Shown here in pieces: positions 1 through 9,636 of a stretch of DNA of 22,127 nucleotides. The notes under the pieces are model-generated. The model was not told the origin of the DNA, made no database searches, and saw nothing but the letters and a program-made list of their open reading frames with translations. The position numbers and the translations under genes were made by a program. Each line of letters starts with the position of its first letter. The first letter of the stretch is position 1. This DNA is from an uncultured Victivallales bacterium (GTDB taxonomy: Bacteria > Verrucomicrobiota > Lentisphaeria > Oligosphaerales > JAFGRS01): positions 1 through 22,127 of the forward strand of contig CAILKC010000141.1 in the NCBI GenBank assembly GCA_903834675.1. The letters are read 5' to 3'.

Positions 1-13
1 GCTCAATCTCGTT

Positions 14-194
14 TGGGATTCCATTCCCAGGGCGCTGCCCTGGGCTGAGGAATGGCCGCGCTTTCAGCGCTCCGCGGCCTCTGGCATTCGCGACACCTCC
101 CGCCGGAAGTCTCCCCCAAGAGTCAAGTGACCCGTTCTGCTCGCCGGACACGGAGACGATCGAAACAGAAACCCCTACGGAACTGACCTGCGCC
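14..194. repeat. Left copy of a 181-bp dispersed REP-like repeat
   Basis: This stretch matches the reverse complement of 21947-22127 over 181 bases without gaps; I count nine mismatches (about 95 percent identity). It contains stem-loops: CCCAGGGC and GCCCTGGG pair at 26-33 and 37-44 around a three-base loop, and a second palindromic part follows around GCGCTTTCAGCGC. The first 90 bases also match the reverse complement of 9637-9730, and there the match extends leftwards to base 1. No coding frame is convincing here. Nested GC-rich palindromes are typical of REP-type elements, but no REP-associated transposase is in the window. Confidence 0.85.
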
Positions 195-501
195 CGGGGG
201 CCCGCCAGGCGGCCGTTTCTTGAAGCCCTGGGTTCCCGGGGGTCGGCGGCTCCTGCGGACGGCGGGTTATGCTGCCGGGGCGGCCGCCATCCCTTGAGGT
301 AATCCAGCGTGGGGATGGCGGTGCCGCCGCAATGCCGTTAAGCTTCTGGCCGCAGCCTCTTTTGCCGACGGGCAAGTAGGCCGGGGGCGCCGGTACCCGA
401 CCCCGGACGCCAGCCTGGCTGGCGACCGGCAATCGCCCCGCGCCGCCAAGCAGAACGGGAAACTTAACGGCTCCGCCAGCAAGCTCCCGTCGCCGCGACA
501 G
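195..501. other. Gene-free stretch, no recognised feature
   Basis: Between the left repeat and the end of the broken toxin gene there are about 300 GC-rich bases. Open frames cross it on the minus strand, but they are proline- and arginine-rich with no family likeness, no convincing ribosome binding site and no overlap pattern suggesting translation. I see no tRNA, no clear terminator and no promoter. Confidence 0.5.
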
Positions 502-929
502 TCACGGTGCCACGATTCGTTCCGCAAGGTCCGGGGCGAGTCTGCGGAAGTCGCCCAGGTTGAAGGTGTAGAGCCGGTCGCAGCCTGCCTCCCTGGCGCA
601 CTCGATCAAGAGTGCGTCGTACACGTTCCCACCTGGCAGGGAATGCCTCACACACGCCTGGACGGCTCGGTCATACATGGCATCGGTCAGTGCCTGCCTG
701 CGAAAGTGCGGACGGATGTTGGCGCCGATGATCCGCTCGGCCTCGGCGGGCAGGATACGGGGCGCCAGTGGCAGAGAGGTCAGGGCGGAGTAGGTCTCCG
801 CCAGGCTGTGGCAGGAGATGACGCCCTCCTCCCCCTCCACGACGGACTGCAGCAGCGGCCGGGCGCGAGAGAAGTGGGGATGGCGGCACACCCCGCGACC
901 AGGACCGATGTATCGAAGAACAGCCTCAT
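502..929 (-). pseudogene. vapC: PIN-domain toxin (VapC-like), frameshifted
   Basis: VapC toxins are PIN-domain ribonucleases that cut RNA and are held inactive by a partner antitoxin. The natural start is the ATG at 927-929, which overlaps the antitoxin stop as ATGA and encodes MRLFFDTSVLVAGCAA, the classic PIN N-terminus with its first catalytic Asp. That frame then runs into an early stop. The rest of the toxin, from HPHFSRARPLLQ through SLAETYSALT, GNVYDALLIECA and FNLGDF (further acidic residues), lies in the neighbouring frame down to the TGA at 502. Adding one G on the plus strand near 880-888 joins the two parts into a normal protein of about 143 residues. It is either a genuinely inactivated toxin or a sequencing error. 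A TTG start at 933 would keep the downstream frame open but would lose the FDTS motif. Confidence 0.8.
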
Positions 930-1192
930 TCAAGCCCGCCGCTCACCTGCCGGTTACGCCGTTCGCGCACCGCCTCCACCGCAAGCAGAAGATCGCCGGT
1001 CGGTTCTCCCTCATGCACAAGGAGACCGTGTTCCTCGGCCAGAGACGCGGGGTACTGCTGCGGCCGGAGCAGAATGCCGTCCGGCCCAACCCGCATTTCC
1101 AGCTTCGAGCCGCGGCCGAGGTGGAAATGCTTGCGGACCGGTTGCGGCAGGACGATCCTGCCGGCGGCGTCGATGGACAAAACGCTCTTCAT
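926..1192 (-). CDS. vapB: AbrB/MazE-type antitoxin (VapB-like)
   Basis: This 88-residue protein begins MKSVLSIDAAGRIVLPQPVR, the swapped-hairpin AbrB/SpoVT fold that binds DNA in many VapB and MazE antitoxins. The remaining ~45 residues (HGLLVHEGEPTGDLLLAVEAVRERR region) are of the type that wraps the toxin. It precedes the toxin gene and overlaps it by ATGA, the usual antitoxin-first order. By family knowledge it should neutralise the toxin and repress its own promoter. The start was chosen because the AbrB domain begins there and because a sigma-70-like promoter ends about seven bases upstream. An in-frame ATG eight codons further up (MANGRFIT) is possible but would lie inside the predicted -10/-35 spacer. 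With the toxin broken, this may be an orphan antitoxin. Confidence 0.85.
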   Translation of the reverse strand: MKSVLSIDAAGRIVLPQPVRKHFHLGRGSKLEMRVGPDGILLRPQQYPASLAEEHGLLVHEGEPTGDLLLAVEAVRERRNRQVSGGLE

Positions 1193-1199
1193 GGTGATG

Positions 1200-1228
1200 A
1201 ATCTACCATTTGCCATTTGTACCGTCAA
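1200..1228 (-). promoter_or_regulatory. Sigma-70-like promoter of the antitoxin gene
   Basis: On the minus strand TTGACG (1223-1228) and TAGATT (1200-1205) are separated by exactly 17 bases. The expected transcription start falls at about 1192-1193, on the antitoxin ATG itself, so the mRNA may be leaderless; no Shine-Dalgarno sequence is visible. Confidence 0.6.
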
Positions 1229-1249
1229 ACCAGCAGTTTGAACGTTTGA
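1225..1249. promoter_or_regulatory. Candidate operator: inverted and direct repeats over the -35 box
   Basis: TCAAAC (1225-1230) and GTTTGA (1236-1241) form a perfect six-base inverted repeat with a five-base spacer, and GTTTGA recurs at 1244-1249. The site overlaps the -35 box of the antitoxin promoter, as expected for autorepression by an AbrB-type antitoxin. The operator role is inferred from position and symmetry only. Confidence 0.4.
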
Positions 1250-1346
1250 ACGCGCTCCGCGCTTCCGATTGCATCCCGCGGTCTGCGGGTAGAGATTAGG
1301 GAGGTTCGCGTCAACGTTCGTCAAGAGTTTCCGGAGGGCACAGTCC

Positions 1347-2441
1347 ATGTCAACCGCACCCATCCGCATTGATCTGCAACCGTCGTTCTGTGGTGAAAGC
1401 GAGCAAACCCTGCTCAGCAACGACGACTTCCGCGTCAGCACCTTCCGTTTCAAGAGCGGGGTTGCGGCGGTCAGACTGCACAACGCAACCGGGGAGTTGG
1501 TGGTCCTGCCCTGGCAGGGCCAGCAGATTTGGTCGGCCCGCATCCACGGCCGCGATCTGGGCATGCGCTCAACCGTGAAGGAACCCGTCCCCACGCGGGA
1601 GTTTCTGCCGACCTACGGCGGGTTCTTCCTGCACTGCGGCGCCCTGGCCATGGGCGTACCAGGGCCTGAAGACAAGCATCCCCAGCACGGCGAACTGCCC
1701 AACGCCCCGTTCCAGGAGGCCCATGTGCTGCTCGGCAGCGACGAGCAGGGACCGTACCTCGCCCTCGGCGGCACGTACCACCACACGGTGGCCTTCGTGG
1801 CCGACTACGAGGCCCGCGCCGCTATCCGCCTACGGCCGGGCTGTCCCGTTTTCGACATCTCCCTCGAGGTGACCAACCTGCGGCAGGCACCGATGCCTTG
1901 GATGTACCTGGCGCACGCCAACTTCCGGCCGGTGGAAGGGGGGCGGTTGGTCTACTCGGCGCCCTGCACGACGAAGCACGTTCGCGTTCGCCGCGGCCTA
2001 CCGGCCCACGTCGCCGCGGTGCCGGGCTACCGCGAACTGCTCGAACTGCTCGCCAAGGACCCGGCGGCACATAACGTCTTTTCCGCGAAGCTGCCCTACA
2101 ACCCGGAAGTCTGCCTGTATCTCGACTACCGCGCCGACGCCGCCGGCTGGGCCCATAGCCTGCAGGTTCTGCCGGACGGCAGAGCCGACTACATCGCCCA
2201 CCGCCCCGAGCAGCTCGACAAGGCAATCCGCTGGATCTCCAACAACGGCGACGAGGCGGCCCTGGGCCTGATCCTTCCGGCTACGGCGGAGCCCGAGGGC
2301 TTCACGGCCGAGAAGGCCAAGGGGAACCTCAAGGAAATCCTTCCGGGCGACACCCGTCGTGTGGACCTGCGTCTCGGCTCGCTGCTGGCCGCGCCGACCA
2401 CCGAGATGGAGACGGCCATCGCCGCCATCCTCGGAGGCTGA
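1347..2441 (+). CDS. DUF4432 family protein, aldose 1-epimerase-like fold
   Basis: This 364-residue protein has no signal peptide and is probably cytoplasmic. It shows the pattern of the DUF4432 family, whose members adopt the galactose-mutarotase beta-sandwich: a segment around residues 92-116 with LHCGALAMG and the conserved HGELPN, then ISLEVTNL and PWMYLAHANF in the middle (about residues 170-192). The HG.L and the later His-containing strand are the positions where sugar-binding residues sit in the superfamily. A ribosome binding site (GGAGGG, 1332-1337) lies nine bases before the ATG. It is the only clear plus-strand gene in the window, divergent from the antitoxin and convergent with the BNR protein, eight bases from its stop. 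The substrate is unknown; carbohydrate handling is likely from the fold. Confidence 0.75.
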   Translation: MSTAPIRIDLQPSFCGESEQTLLSNDDFRVSTFRFKSGVAAVRLHNATGELVVLPWQGQQIWSARIHGRDLGMRSTVKEPVPTREFLPTYGGFFLHCGALAMGVPGPEDKHPQHGELPNAPFQEAHVLLGSDEQGPYLALGGTYHHTVAFVADYEARAAIRLRPGCPVFDISLEVTNLRQAPMPWMYLAHANFRPVEGGRLVYSAPCTTKHVRVRRGLPAHVAAVPGYRELLELLAKDPAAHNVFSAKLPYNPEVCLYLDYRADAAGWAHSLQVLPDGRADYIAHRPEQLDKAIRWISNNGDEAALGLILPATAEPEGFTAEKAKGNLKEILPGDTRRVDLRLGSLLAAPTTEMETAIAAILGG

Positions 2442-2449
2442 ACCTGTGC

Positions 2450-4876
2450 TCAGGGTGCGAAGTCCGCAGCCTCCGCCAGCTTCCAGGTCTTGCCGCTGTC
2501 TGCCGAGGCGAGCAAAGCCCGCCGGTTGCCCGGATGGTCGGTGCGGTAGAACCAGTAGGTGGACCAGTAGTCGTAGGACAGATACAGCCAGCCGCGCCGG
2601 TCGATGGTAAGCCGGTGGTAGTAGACGCTGTAGTCGGTGAACGGAGCGACGATCAGGGGCCGCGGCGCTGACCAGGGCTCGCCGGGGCGCTTGCTCATCT
2701 GGGCCAGGCAGGCGTAGCTGCCCGCCGGGAAGCGCTCGGCGTGGTCCTGCCACAGGCGGAATACCAGGTGCAGGGTATCATCGGGCGCACACACCAGGCC
2801 GACGTAGGTCTGGCCGAGCCCGGCACCGACCTCCTCGGCCGCCGTAAAGCCGCCCGCGCTAGCGTTGGGTTGCAGCGAGCTGGCATAGCGAAAAGCGCGC
2901 CCGTGCGTCCCCACCAGGACATGGATAAAGCCCTTGCTGTCCATGGTGATGCACGGGGTGTTATGGACATCGTTCGCCGGTGGGCCGTAGCCGACCAGCA
3001 CTGGCTGGCCCAGGGTCTTGGTGTCCCGGTCGTAGGTGACCACGTAAGTCGGCACTCCCGGCACCGTCTGCTGCGGATCGGTCGCCTCACCCCAGGTCAC
3101 GTGAATCTTCGTGCCGCGGGAGACCACGGACGACGGGATGCCGGAATGATCGGAGATGCCGAGGCTGTTCGCTGACAGCAGGATGGGCTCGCCGATGAGG
3201 AGGGCCCCGTCACGCCGTTCCGGGACGAACAGGTGCAGGTCGTTCACACTCCGCCACATCAGCTTCGGGTCCTTGGCGGTCTGGGTGATGCGCACAAAAG
3301 GCGGTGGTCCAGCGGGTCGGTTGTGCCCGGAGAACTGCTCGATATCGAAGTGGCTGCGAACCCCGGGCAATGGCGCGGCTGAGAACGTCTCGCCGCCGTC
3401 GGCCGAGTGCAGCAACACGGGGGCGCCGCCCGCCGTTCCCAAAGCATAGACGGCATTGGCCTCACCGAAGGCGACTTTGCTGCTCCGCAGACGGACCGTC
3501 GCACCTGCGGGTCCCCGCAGGCTCGCGGCGGACCACTTGCCATCCCGCAACCCGCGGATCGTGCTCTCGCCAGCCACCAGGGGCCGGTTGTCGAGGGCGA
3601 AGTAGACCTGGTTGTCGAGCGGGTAGTCGGGCCGGTAACCAAACTGCTCGTTCTCGTGCTGGAAGGGCTGCAGCGCTAGCGGCATCGGTATGGGCTTTGC
3701 GGCTGGCGCCTCCCCAACCCGGGCTATGATTGAGGCGTAGGTCGTGACCTCGCCGCAGGTGGCGCGCAGGCGGCAGGTCCAGTTCGCGCCCTGCTCCGGC
3801 AGACGACAGCGCACCCTGAGCGTCTCGCCCTGCCGCGGCCCGAGGCGGAGGTTGGCCGCCGGCAGGGTGACGGGCCAGACGCCGCCCTCAGGAAACTCCA
3901 GGCTGAGGGCCACGGTGCGCTCCGCCAGGGCGTTGTTGTGGACGCGGAACTCCATCGTCTGCTCGCTGTTGGCTTTGCCGTAAACCGTCTGGCTGTAGGG
4001 CGTCAGCAACCAGCGGACTTCGTGGAAGGCGAACCAGGACGAGGCCACGGGGGTCCACAGCGACAGGTTCGGGTAGTCGTCCGACGCGTTCCAGCGCGTC
4101 ACCCCGTCAATCTGAACGACCCCTTTGGCGCGAGGCAGACGCAGACGCCAGGGGACAGCGCTGCGGGGCGCGTCCGCCGCCGCGAACGTGTGCGCGGCTT
4201 GCCCGTCGGCCGTGGGCGTGAGCGTCGCCAGGAGGGTGCCTTCGGCGTCGGTGCAGGTCACTTCACCAGCGCCCGGGAGCAGTCCCGACAGGTCCAGGCT
4301 GAAGGCGCCCCGGCGCGGCCTGAAGCAGACCTCGCCCGCCGCAGTCCCGGCCAGCACGATGGGCTCCTGGTGCGCCGCGTCGCGGTGGCCACGCGAGGTC
4401 TCGATCAGGTAACGCGGGCAGTTGGTGCGGAAGCCCCAGGTCATCTCGGTGCCGTAACGGTCATCGGTGGCGCTGATCATCAGCCCGTAGACACCGAGGT
4501 GCTCCACCACGGTGGACAGACGCAGCGACGAGCGCGGCGGGGAGCCCACGCCCGCGGCGTCGGCCGGCAACCATTGATCCACCAACACGGTTCGGTCCGG
4601 GCCGAAGAGGATGGCGCGCACGGCAATCGGCCGTTCGCTACGACGGTCCTGCTTGACCAGTTCCACGGTGAGTTCGCCCAGGGGCGGCAGGAAGTAGACG
4701 CCGCCGCAGCCGCCGATGAGCAGGCTGATGGACTGGTCCTTCACGGTCTCATCTCCTCCGGTTCCTTTGGCCTTTTCCTGCGCGACGGCCGCGGCAGCGC
4801 CCGCGAGCAACGCGGCCAGCAGGCAGAGGCCGGCATGGCGCCCGGCGGCGCGGGGACTCGTGGTGTTGAAACCCAT
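2450..4876 (-). CDS. Secreted BNR-repeat (sialidase-like propeller) protein
   Basis: This 808-residue protein begins with a signal peptide: Arg/His residues, a hydrophobic run LCLLAALLAGAAAAVA, then AQE at about residue 33, a good signal-peptidase I site. The first half (about 50-400) looks like beta-sandwich material without a recognised motif. The second half (about 430-808) resembles the BNR_4 type of beta-propeller, with repeated blade-like strands such as HNTPCITMDSKGFIHVLVG, YVGLVCAPDDTLHLVF and a final SADSGKTWK, a typical BNR Asp box (S.DSGKTW). Another Asp-box-like segment, SADGGETFS, is near residue 495. Such proteins commonly act on or bind glycans outside the cytoplasm, but no catalytic residues can be assigned. 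AAGGAAG precedes the ATG. It lies 126 bases downstream of the RND permease and could be in the same transcript. Confidence 0.75.
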   Translation of the reverse strand: MGFNTTSPRAAGRHAGLCLLAALLAGAAAAVAQEKAKGTGGDETVKDQSISLLIGGCGGVYFLPPLGELTVELVKQDRRSERPIAVRAILFGPDRTVLVDQWLPADAAGVGSPPRSSLRLSTVVEHLGVYGLMISATDDRYGTEMTWGFRTNCPRYLIETSRGHRDAAHQEPIVLAGTAAGEVCFRPRRGAFSLDLSGLLPGAGEVTCTDAEGTLLATLTPTADGQAAHTFAAADAPRSAVPWRLRLPRAKGVVQIDGVTRWNASDDYPNLSLWTPVASSWFAFHEVRWLLTPYSQTVYGKANSEQTMEFRVHNNALAERTVALSLEFPEGGVWPVTLPAANLRLGPRQGETLRVRCRLPEQGANWTCRLRATCGEVTTYASIIARVGEAPAAKPIPMPLALQPFQHENEQFGYRPDYPLDNQVYFALDNRPLVAGESTIRGLRDGKWSAASLRGPAGATVRLRSSKVAFGEANAVYALGTAGGAPVLLHSADGGETFSAAPLPGVRSHFDIEQFSGHNRPAGPPPFVRITQTAKDPKLMWRSVNDLHLFVPERRDGALLIGEPILLSANSLGISDHSGIPSSVVSRGTKIHVTWGEATDPQQTVPGVPTYVVTYDRDTKTLGQPVLVGYGPPANDVHNTPCITMDSKGFIHVLVGTHGRAFRYASSLQPNASAGGFTAAEEVGAGLGQTYVGLVCAPDDTLHLVFRLWQDHAERFPAGSYACLAQMSKRPGEPWSAPRPLIVAPFTDYSVYYHRLTIDRRGWLYLSYDYWSTYWFYRTDHPGNRRALLASADSGKTWKLAEAADFAP

Positions 4877-5002
4877 CTTCCTTGCTCCGGTGCCGCAGCG
4901 GCTTGTGGCGTTAGGACTATGGACTGCGGTGGCCAGTCCTGCCGACGGGTAGGACGCGACCCCGCTTTGGCGGTAGCGCTGCCGCAGGGGCGTTGCCGGT
5001 GG

Positions 5003-8000
5003 TCACGCGGCGGGCGCCGACGCTACCGTCTTGCGGTGAGCCATGAAGTAGAGCACCGGCACCGCCATACGACTCAGCAGCAGGCTCGCCAGTTCGCCCG
5101 CCATGAGCGACAGCGCGAGCCCCTGGAAGATCGGGTCGAACAGGATCACCGACGCCCCGACTACCACCGCCATCGCGGTCAGCACCATCGGCCGGAAACG
5201 CACCGCACCCGCATCCACCACCGCCTCGTCCAAGGGCATCCCCTGTCGCACCCGCAACTCGATGAAATCCACCAGAATGATCGAATTGCGCACCACGATG
5301 CCAGCGCCGGCAATGAAGCCGATCATCGAGGTCGCCGAGAAGAAGGCGCCAACCAGACCATGCGCCGGCAGAATCCCCACCAGCGAGAAGGGAATCGCCG
5401 CCATGATGATGAACGGCGTGCCGAAGGACTTGAACCAGCCCACGATCAGCACGTAGATCAGCACCAGCACCGCCGCAAAGGCCAGCCCCAGGTCCCGGAA
5501 GACTTCGTAGGTAATGTGCAGCTCGCCGTCCCACTTCAGGCTGTAGCGATCCTCGGTAAAAGGCAGACGGGCATAGTACACATCCAGCTTGGTATCGGCG
5601 CCCTGATTGGGCTGCAGGTCCGCCAGCGTCCGGCGCAGGCCGAGCATGGCGTAGGCCGGGCTCTCGGTGGCGCCGGCCACGTCGGCCAGCACGTAGGTGA
5701 CCGGCATCAGGTTCTTGTGGTAGATGCTGACGTCGTTCGGCACCTCGCGGCGAGTGACCAGTTCGCCCAGCGGCACCAGCTGGCCATCGCGGGTCCGGAT
5801 CGGGATCAGGCGCAGATCGGCCGGCGACGAGCGTGCCGCCTCGGCCAGGCGCACGACCAGGCTGACATCTTCCCGCTCCCGGGCATCATGCACGATGCCA
5901 ACGCTGGCGCCCTGGATGGCCAGGCGCAGGTTCTGTGAGATCATCTCGGTGTCCACCCCGTGCAGGGCCGCCTTCTCCTGGTCGATGTCAAAGATGATCT
6001 TGGGCTGCTCGTCCTCGATCATGGTGTCGACATCCACCACGCCGGGGGCGCGCTGGAAAATGCCCTCGATGCGCCGCGCCAGCGCGTTGCGGGCCGTGGC
6101 GTCGGGGCCATAAACTTCCGCTACCAGGGTCTGGATCACGGGCGGGCCGGGCGGCACCTCGGCCACCTTGATCCGGGCACCGTAGGGCTGCGCCAGCGCT
6201 TGCAGCCGGGGCCGCAGTTCCTTCGCGATGGCGTGACTCTGACGCTTCCGCTCGCCCTTGGGGCTGAGATTGATCTGCAGGTCCGCCACGTTCGCGCCGC
6301 GCCGCAGGTAGTAGTGCCGTACCAGGCCGTTGAAGTTGTACGGTGCGGCGGTGCCGGCGTAGACCTGCACATCCTGTACCTCCGGGCAGAGCGCCGCCTC
6401 GGAGGCCAGTTCGCGGGCGACACGCGCCGTCTGCTCCAACGCCGTCCCTTCGGGCATGTCGATGATGACCTGAAATTCGCTCTTGTTGTCAAAGGGCAGC
6501 ATCTTCAGCTTCACGTAACCGGTCGGTACGGTGCTCAGGGCCGCCAGGAGCAGGCCGATGAGCAAGAGGATGAACAGGGCACGCCCGCCGCGGTGGTGGA
6601 CCAGCCAACCCATGACCCGCCGATACAGCCGGGTGGCCCCATCCTCCCGCTCAGCTTCGCCGCTGTGCTTGTGCTCGGCGCGCAGAATGCGGGCGGCGGC
6701 CCAGGGGGTCACCACGAAGGCCACCAGCATCGAGAAGAGCATGGCCGCCGAGGCCCCCACCGGGATCGGCCGCATGTACGGCCCCATCAAGCCCCGCACA
6801 AAGGCCATCGGCAGGATGGCCGCGATCACGGTCAAGGTCGCCAAAATCAGCGGACTGCGCACCTCGTTGACCGCCTCCATGGCCACCGTCACCACCGGGC
6901 GCCCACGGTTCTGCGGCAGCCGCAGGTGGCGCACGATGTTCTCCACATCCACGATGGGGTCATCCACCAAGATGCCGATGGAGAAAATCAGGGCAAACAG
7001 GGTGATGCGGTTGAGGGTGAAGCCGATAAGGTAGAAGGCGGCCAGGGTCAGGGCCAGGGTCACCGGGATGGCGATGGCGACGACCGCCGACTCGCGCCAA
7101 CCGAGCACGAGGCCAATGAGAATGGACACCGAGAGTACCGCCAGCCCCATGTGCCACAACAGCTCGTCGGCCTTCTCTGCCGCGGTCCGGCCGTAGTGAC
7201 GGGTGATGCTGACCTGGACCTGGCCGGGGATGACGCTGCCGCGCAGGCCCTCGACCTTGCGCAGCACCCGGTTGGCGACGTCGATCGCATTCGTCCCCTG
7301 GCGCTTGGCGACGGCCAGGGTCACGGCCGGACGGAAGGGACTGATCCCAGCCGCCGCCCCAGTCCGGCTGTCGCTACCTTCACGGGCCGGGCCGGGCCGG
7401 AAGAAGACGTACTGATCGGGCTCGTCGGGTCCATCCACCACGTTGGCCACGTCGCGCAGACGGACCGGTTGGCCCGCCTGCACCCCGACCACCACGGCGG
7501 CCACCGCCTCAGCGTCCCGCAGGAAGGCGCCAGTTTCAACCAGGACCTCCTGGCCGCTGAAGTTGATGCTGCCGGCGGGCAGAGGTTGGTTCGCCTGCCG
7601 CAACGCCCCCGCCAGTTCCGTCAGGGTCAGTCCCCGGCCGGCCATGGCGGCACGGTCAGGCACCACCCGTATCCGGCGCGGCAGGCCGCCGATAAGCGTG
7701 GTCTCACTGACCTGATCCACCTGCTTGATCGCGTCGTCCACCTGCGCCGCGATGCGCCTGAGGACGCCATGATCGTACTCATCACTCCAGAAGGTCAGGG
7801 CCAGGATCGGCACATCGTCAATGGAGCGCACCTTGACCAGCGGCGGCGTCACCCCGGGCGGAATGCGGTCCAGATTGGCGGCGATCTTGGCGTTGAGCTT
7901 CACCACGGCGTCGGTAGCCGAGTGGCCTACCTCAAAGCGCACAATGACCAACGACCTCCCCGGGCTGCTGGTGGAGTAGAGGTACTCCACTCCGGGAATC

Positions 8001-8257
8001 TCCCACAACAGCTTCTCCAGGGGCCGGGTGACGCGCTGCTCGACTTCCGCGGCAGACGCCGCCGGCATCTCGACGAAGACGTCAATCATGGGCACGACGA
8101 TCTGCGGTTCCTCCTCCCGCGGCAGGAACCAGACCGCCGCTACCCCCAGCAGGATGGAGGCCAGGACGATCAGCGGCGTCAGCTTCGAATCGATGAACAG
8201 CGCCACAATGGTCGCCGCCAGCCCGCTGCCGTGTGCGGAATTCTCCTCGTGCTTCAC
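5003..8257 (-). CDS. RND-family efflux permease (AcrB-like inner-membrane pump)
   Basis: At 1084 residues this is the usual size for a hydrophobe/amphiphile RND exporter, which uses the proton gradient to expel compounds through an adaptor and an outer-membrane channel. Transmembrane helix 1 spans about residues 27-47, followed by a large periplasmic porter loop. TM4 carries [17 protein letters not shown] near residue 436, with the paired Asp of the proton relay. A second large loop is followed by TM10 near residue 989, where [14 protein letters not shown] has Arg at the place of the relay Lys (K940 in AcrB). The GTG start forms a GTGA overlap with the stop of the adaptor gene, so the two are translationally coupled. 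No outer-membrane factor gene is next to it. The substrate is not predictable; heavy-metal pumps are less likely. Confidence 0.92.
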   Translation of the reverse strand: MKHEENSAHGSGLAATIVALFIDSKLTPLIVLASILLGVAAVWFLPREEEPQIVVPMIDVFVEMPAASAAEVEQRVTRPLEKLLWEIPGVEYLYSTSSPGRSLVIVRFEVGHSATDAVVKLNAKIAANLDRIPPGVTPPLVKVRSIDDVPILALTFWSDEYDHGVLRRIAAQVDDAIKQVDQVSETTLIGGLPRRIRVVPDRAAMAGRGLTLTELAGALRQANQPLPAGSINFSGQEVLVETGAFLRDAEAVAAVVVGVQAGQPVRLRDVANVVDGPDEPDQYVFFRPGPAREGSDSRTGAAAGISPFRPAVTLAVAKRQGTNAIDVANRVLRKVEGLRGSVIPGQVQVSITRHYGRTAAEKADELLWHMGLAVLSVSILIGLVLGWRESAVVAIAIPVTLALTLAAFYLIGFTLNRITLFALIFSIGILVDDPIVDVENIVRHLRLPQNRGRPVVTVAMEAVNEVRSPLILATLTVIAAILPMAFVRGLMGPYMRPIPVGASAAMLFSMLVAFVVTPWAAARILRAEHKHSGEAEREDGATRLYRRVMGWLVHHRGGRALFILLLIGLLLAALSTVPTGYVKLKMLPFDNKSEFQVIIDMPEGTALEQTARVARELASEAALCPEVQDVQVYAGTAAPYNFNGLVRHYYLRRGANVADLQINLSPKGERKRQSHAIAKELRPRLQALAQPYGARIKVAEVPPGPPVIQTLVAEVYGPDATARNALARRIEGIFQRAPGVVDVDTMIEDEQPKIIFDIDQEKAALHGVDTEMISQNLRLAIQGASVGIVHDAREREDVSLVVRLAEAARSSPADLRLIPIRTRDGQLVPLGELVTRREVPNDVSIYHKNLMPVTYVLADVAGATESPAYAMLGLRRTLADLQPNQGADTKLDVYYARLPFTEDRYSLKWDGELHITYEVFRDLGLAFAAVLVLIYVLIVGWFKSFGTPFIIMAAIPFSLVGILPAHGLVGAFFSATSMIGFIAGAGIVVRNSIILVDFIELRVRQGMPLDEAVVDAGAVRFRPMVLTAMAVVVGASVILFDPIFQGLALSLMAGELASLLLSRMAVPVLYFMAHRKTVASAPAA

Positions 8258-9420
8258 GGCTTGCCCTCCCGTGCCGGCGGCGGGGGCGTCGCGGACGGGG
8301 GTGTCGCGGACGGCGCCGCGGTCGCGGTGACGGGATCCTGGTCGCGCAGGCCAGGCGGCGGCTTGACGATGACGGTATCCCCGACCCCCACGCCCGCCAA
8401 GACCTCGACCCCATCCTGAAACAGGCGTCCGCGCCGGATCAAACGCAACTGCGCCCGACTATCCTGGACGCTGAACACGTAGTCCAGTTGGCCGCGGCTG
8501 ACGATGGCTGCCGGCGGCAGGGCGATGAGCTGCCGCTGCTCGCAGCGGAATTGCAGGCGCCCGAACATCCCCGGTTGCAGGGCCGGATTCGGGGGCAGCG
8601 CTGCCCGCACCAGGAACGAGCGGCTGCGCGGATCGACCGCCGGGACGATCTCCGTCACCTGCGTGCCCAGCGCCGTCTCCAGGGCATCGACCCGGACATG
8701 CACCGGATCGGCCACGTGAATCCGCCGGGCGCAGGCTTCCGAAACGGGGGCCTCCAACCACAGGTCGGTCGGCTTCTGCAGGGTCACCAGGCTGCGCCCC
8801 GGCGCCGCCAGATCCCCGGACTCGGCGTGTTTGTCCACCACAATCCCATCAATGGGACTGCGGACCTCGGTGTAGCCCAGATTCAACTGCGCTTCCTTGA
8901 CCTGCTCCTCTACCTGCGCCACGCCGGCTTTGGCGGTGTCGTAGCGCATCTGTGCCTGCTCGAACTCCTGGCGGGAAGAGGCGCCGGACTTGAGCAGGGT
9001 CTGGTAGCGGGTGAACTCGGCCTCGGTCTCGACCACTCCCGCCTTGGCGGCCACCAGGGCCGATTCGACCTGGCGCAGGCGCGACTGCACATCCCGGTCA
9101 TCGAGCGTCGCCAGCAGATCGCCCTGCTTCACCAGGTTCCCCGAACGCACCGGGAGTTGCAGGATGTGCGCCGCGATCCGGGCGGACACCTCCACCGTCA
9201 CCCGCGACTGCACCGTGCCGGCAAACTCGTTGAACTGGTCGGCATCCAGCAGCGCCACGGTCAGGGTCTCGACGGGCACCGGGACGCTGGTCGGCAGCCT
9301 CGGTCGCAGGGCCGTGGTCTCCCCGCTCTCGTGCTTGCCACCACAGCCGGTCCCGAAGATCACCCACAGCCCCGCCACCACCACGCCGATCATCCAGGCT
9401 GGAATTTTCATCGGTGTCAT
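8254..9420 (-). CDS. RND efflux periplasmic adaptor (membrane fusion protein)
   Basis: This 388-residue protein links the inner-membrane RND pump to an outer-membrane channel. The N-terminus [17 protein letters not shown] is a signal/anchor ending in FGTGC at residue 26, so it is probably a lipoprotein although the lipobox is imperfect (G at -3). Next come the first half of the lipoyl-like domain (around [11 protein letters not shown] and [11 protein letters not shown]), an alpha-helical coiled-coil hairpin (about 105-185, rich in Gln/Glu/Ala), the second lipoyl half ([12 protein letters not shown]), a beta-barrel segment and a proline-rich tail of about 30 residues. ATG at 9420 was chosen because it leaves a compact signal peptide; ATG at 9411 (MKIPAW) is an alternative. 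The frame stays open to 9513, but that extension is not signal-like. It is first in a two-gene operon and overlaps the permease by GTGA. Confidence 0.88.
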   Translation of the reverse strand: MTPMKIPAWMIGVVVAGLWVIFGTGCGGKHESGETTALRPRLPTSVPVPVETLTVALLDADQFNEFAGTVQSRVTVEVSARIAAHILQLPVRSGNLVKQGDLLATLDDRDVQSRLRQVESALVAAKAGVVETEAEFTRYQTLLKSGASSRQEFEQAQMRYDTAKAGVAQVEEQVKEAQLNLGYTEVRSPIDGIVVDKHAESGDLAAPGRSLVTLQKPTDLWLEAPVSEACARRIHVADPVHVRVDALETALGTQVTEIVPAVDPRSRSFLVRAALPPNPALQPGMFGRLQFRCEQRQLIALPPAAIVSRGQLDYVFSVQDSRAQLRLIRRGRLFQDGVEVLAGVGVGDTVIVKPPPGLRDQDPVTATAAPSATPPSATPPPPAREGKP

Positions 9421-9460
9421 CTCGCTGCAAGAATGTGTGCCCGTGTACATAGCCCCGTAC

Positions 9461-9488
9461 AAGATAGGACAAGAAAGCACACCTGCAA
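9461..9488 (-). promoter_or_regulatory. Weak candidate sigma-70 promoter for the efflux operon
   Basis: On the minus strand TTGCAG (9483-9488) and TATCTT (9461-9466) are 16 bases apart, about 40 bases upstream of the adaptor start. Only part of each box matches consensus. It lies right at the edge of the repeat-rich zone. No regulator gene is adjacent. Confidence 0.3.
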
Positions 9489-9582
9489 GATTTCGTGGTA
9501 AAGCAGGGCGCAAGTCAGCTCCGTAGGGGTTTCTGCCCGGCGCGACGGGGCGCTGGTCGGTTCAGGGGTGGTCGGCGCGACG

Positions 9583-9623
9583 GGGGGCCGGTCGGGCCGA
9601 GCGCTGCTCCAGGCCTGGCGCCC
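9583..9623. repeat. 41-bp direct repeat, copy 1
   Basis: A 41-base string beginning GGGGGCCGGTCGGG and ending GGCCTGGCGCCC is repeated exactly at 9867-9907, 284 bases away in the same orientation. It contains GAGCGCTGCTC-like and AGGCCT palindromic elements. The stretch is not coding as far as I can see. Confidence 0.9.
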
Positions 9624-9636
9624 CCGTCGCGACTTG

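Noticed and set aside
175..432. Minus-strand open frame of 85 codons near the left repeat
   Set aside because: Pro/Arg-rich with no family likeness, no ribosome binding site, and no neighbour coupling.
3938..8419. Very long plus-strand open frames (666 and 819 codons) opposite the BNR and RND genes
   Set aside because: They are antisense shadows in GC-rich DNA: rich in His, Gln, Arg and Gly, without recognisable domains, while the minus strand carries clear conserved proteins.
9510..9522. Possible sigma-54 promoter (GG and GC boxes) upstream of the efflux operon
   Set aside because: The GG-GC spacing is nine, not ten, and the string is part of the dispersed repeat.
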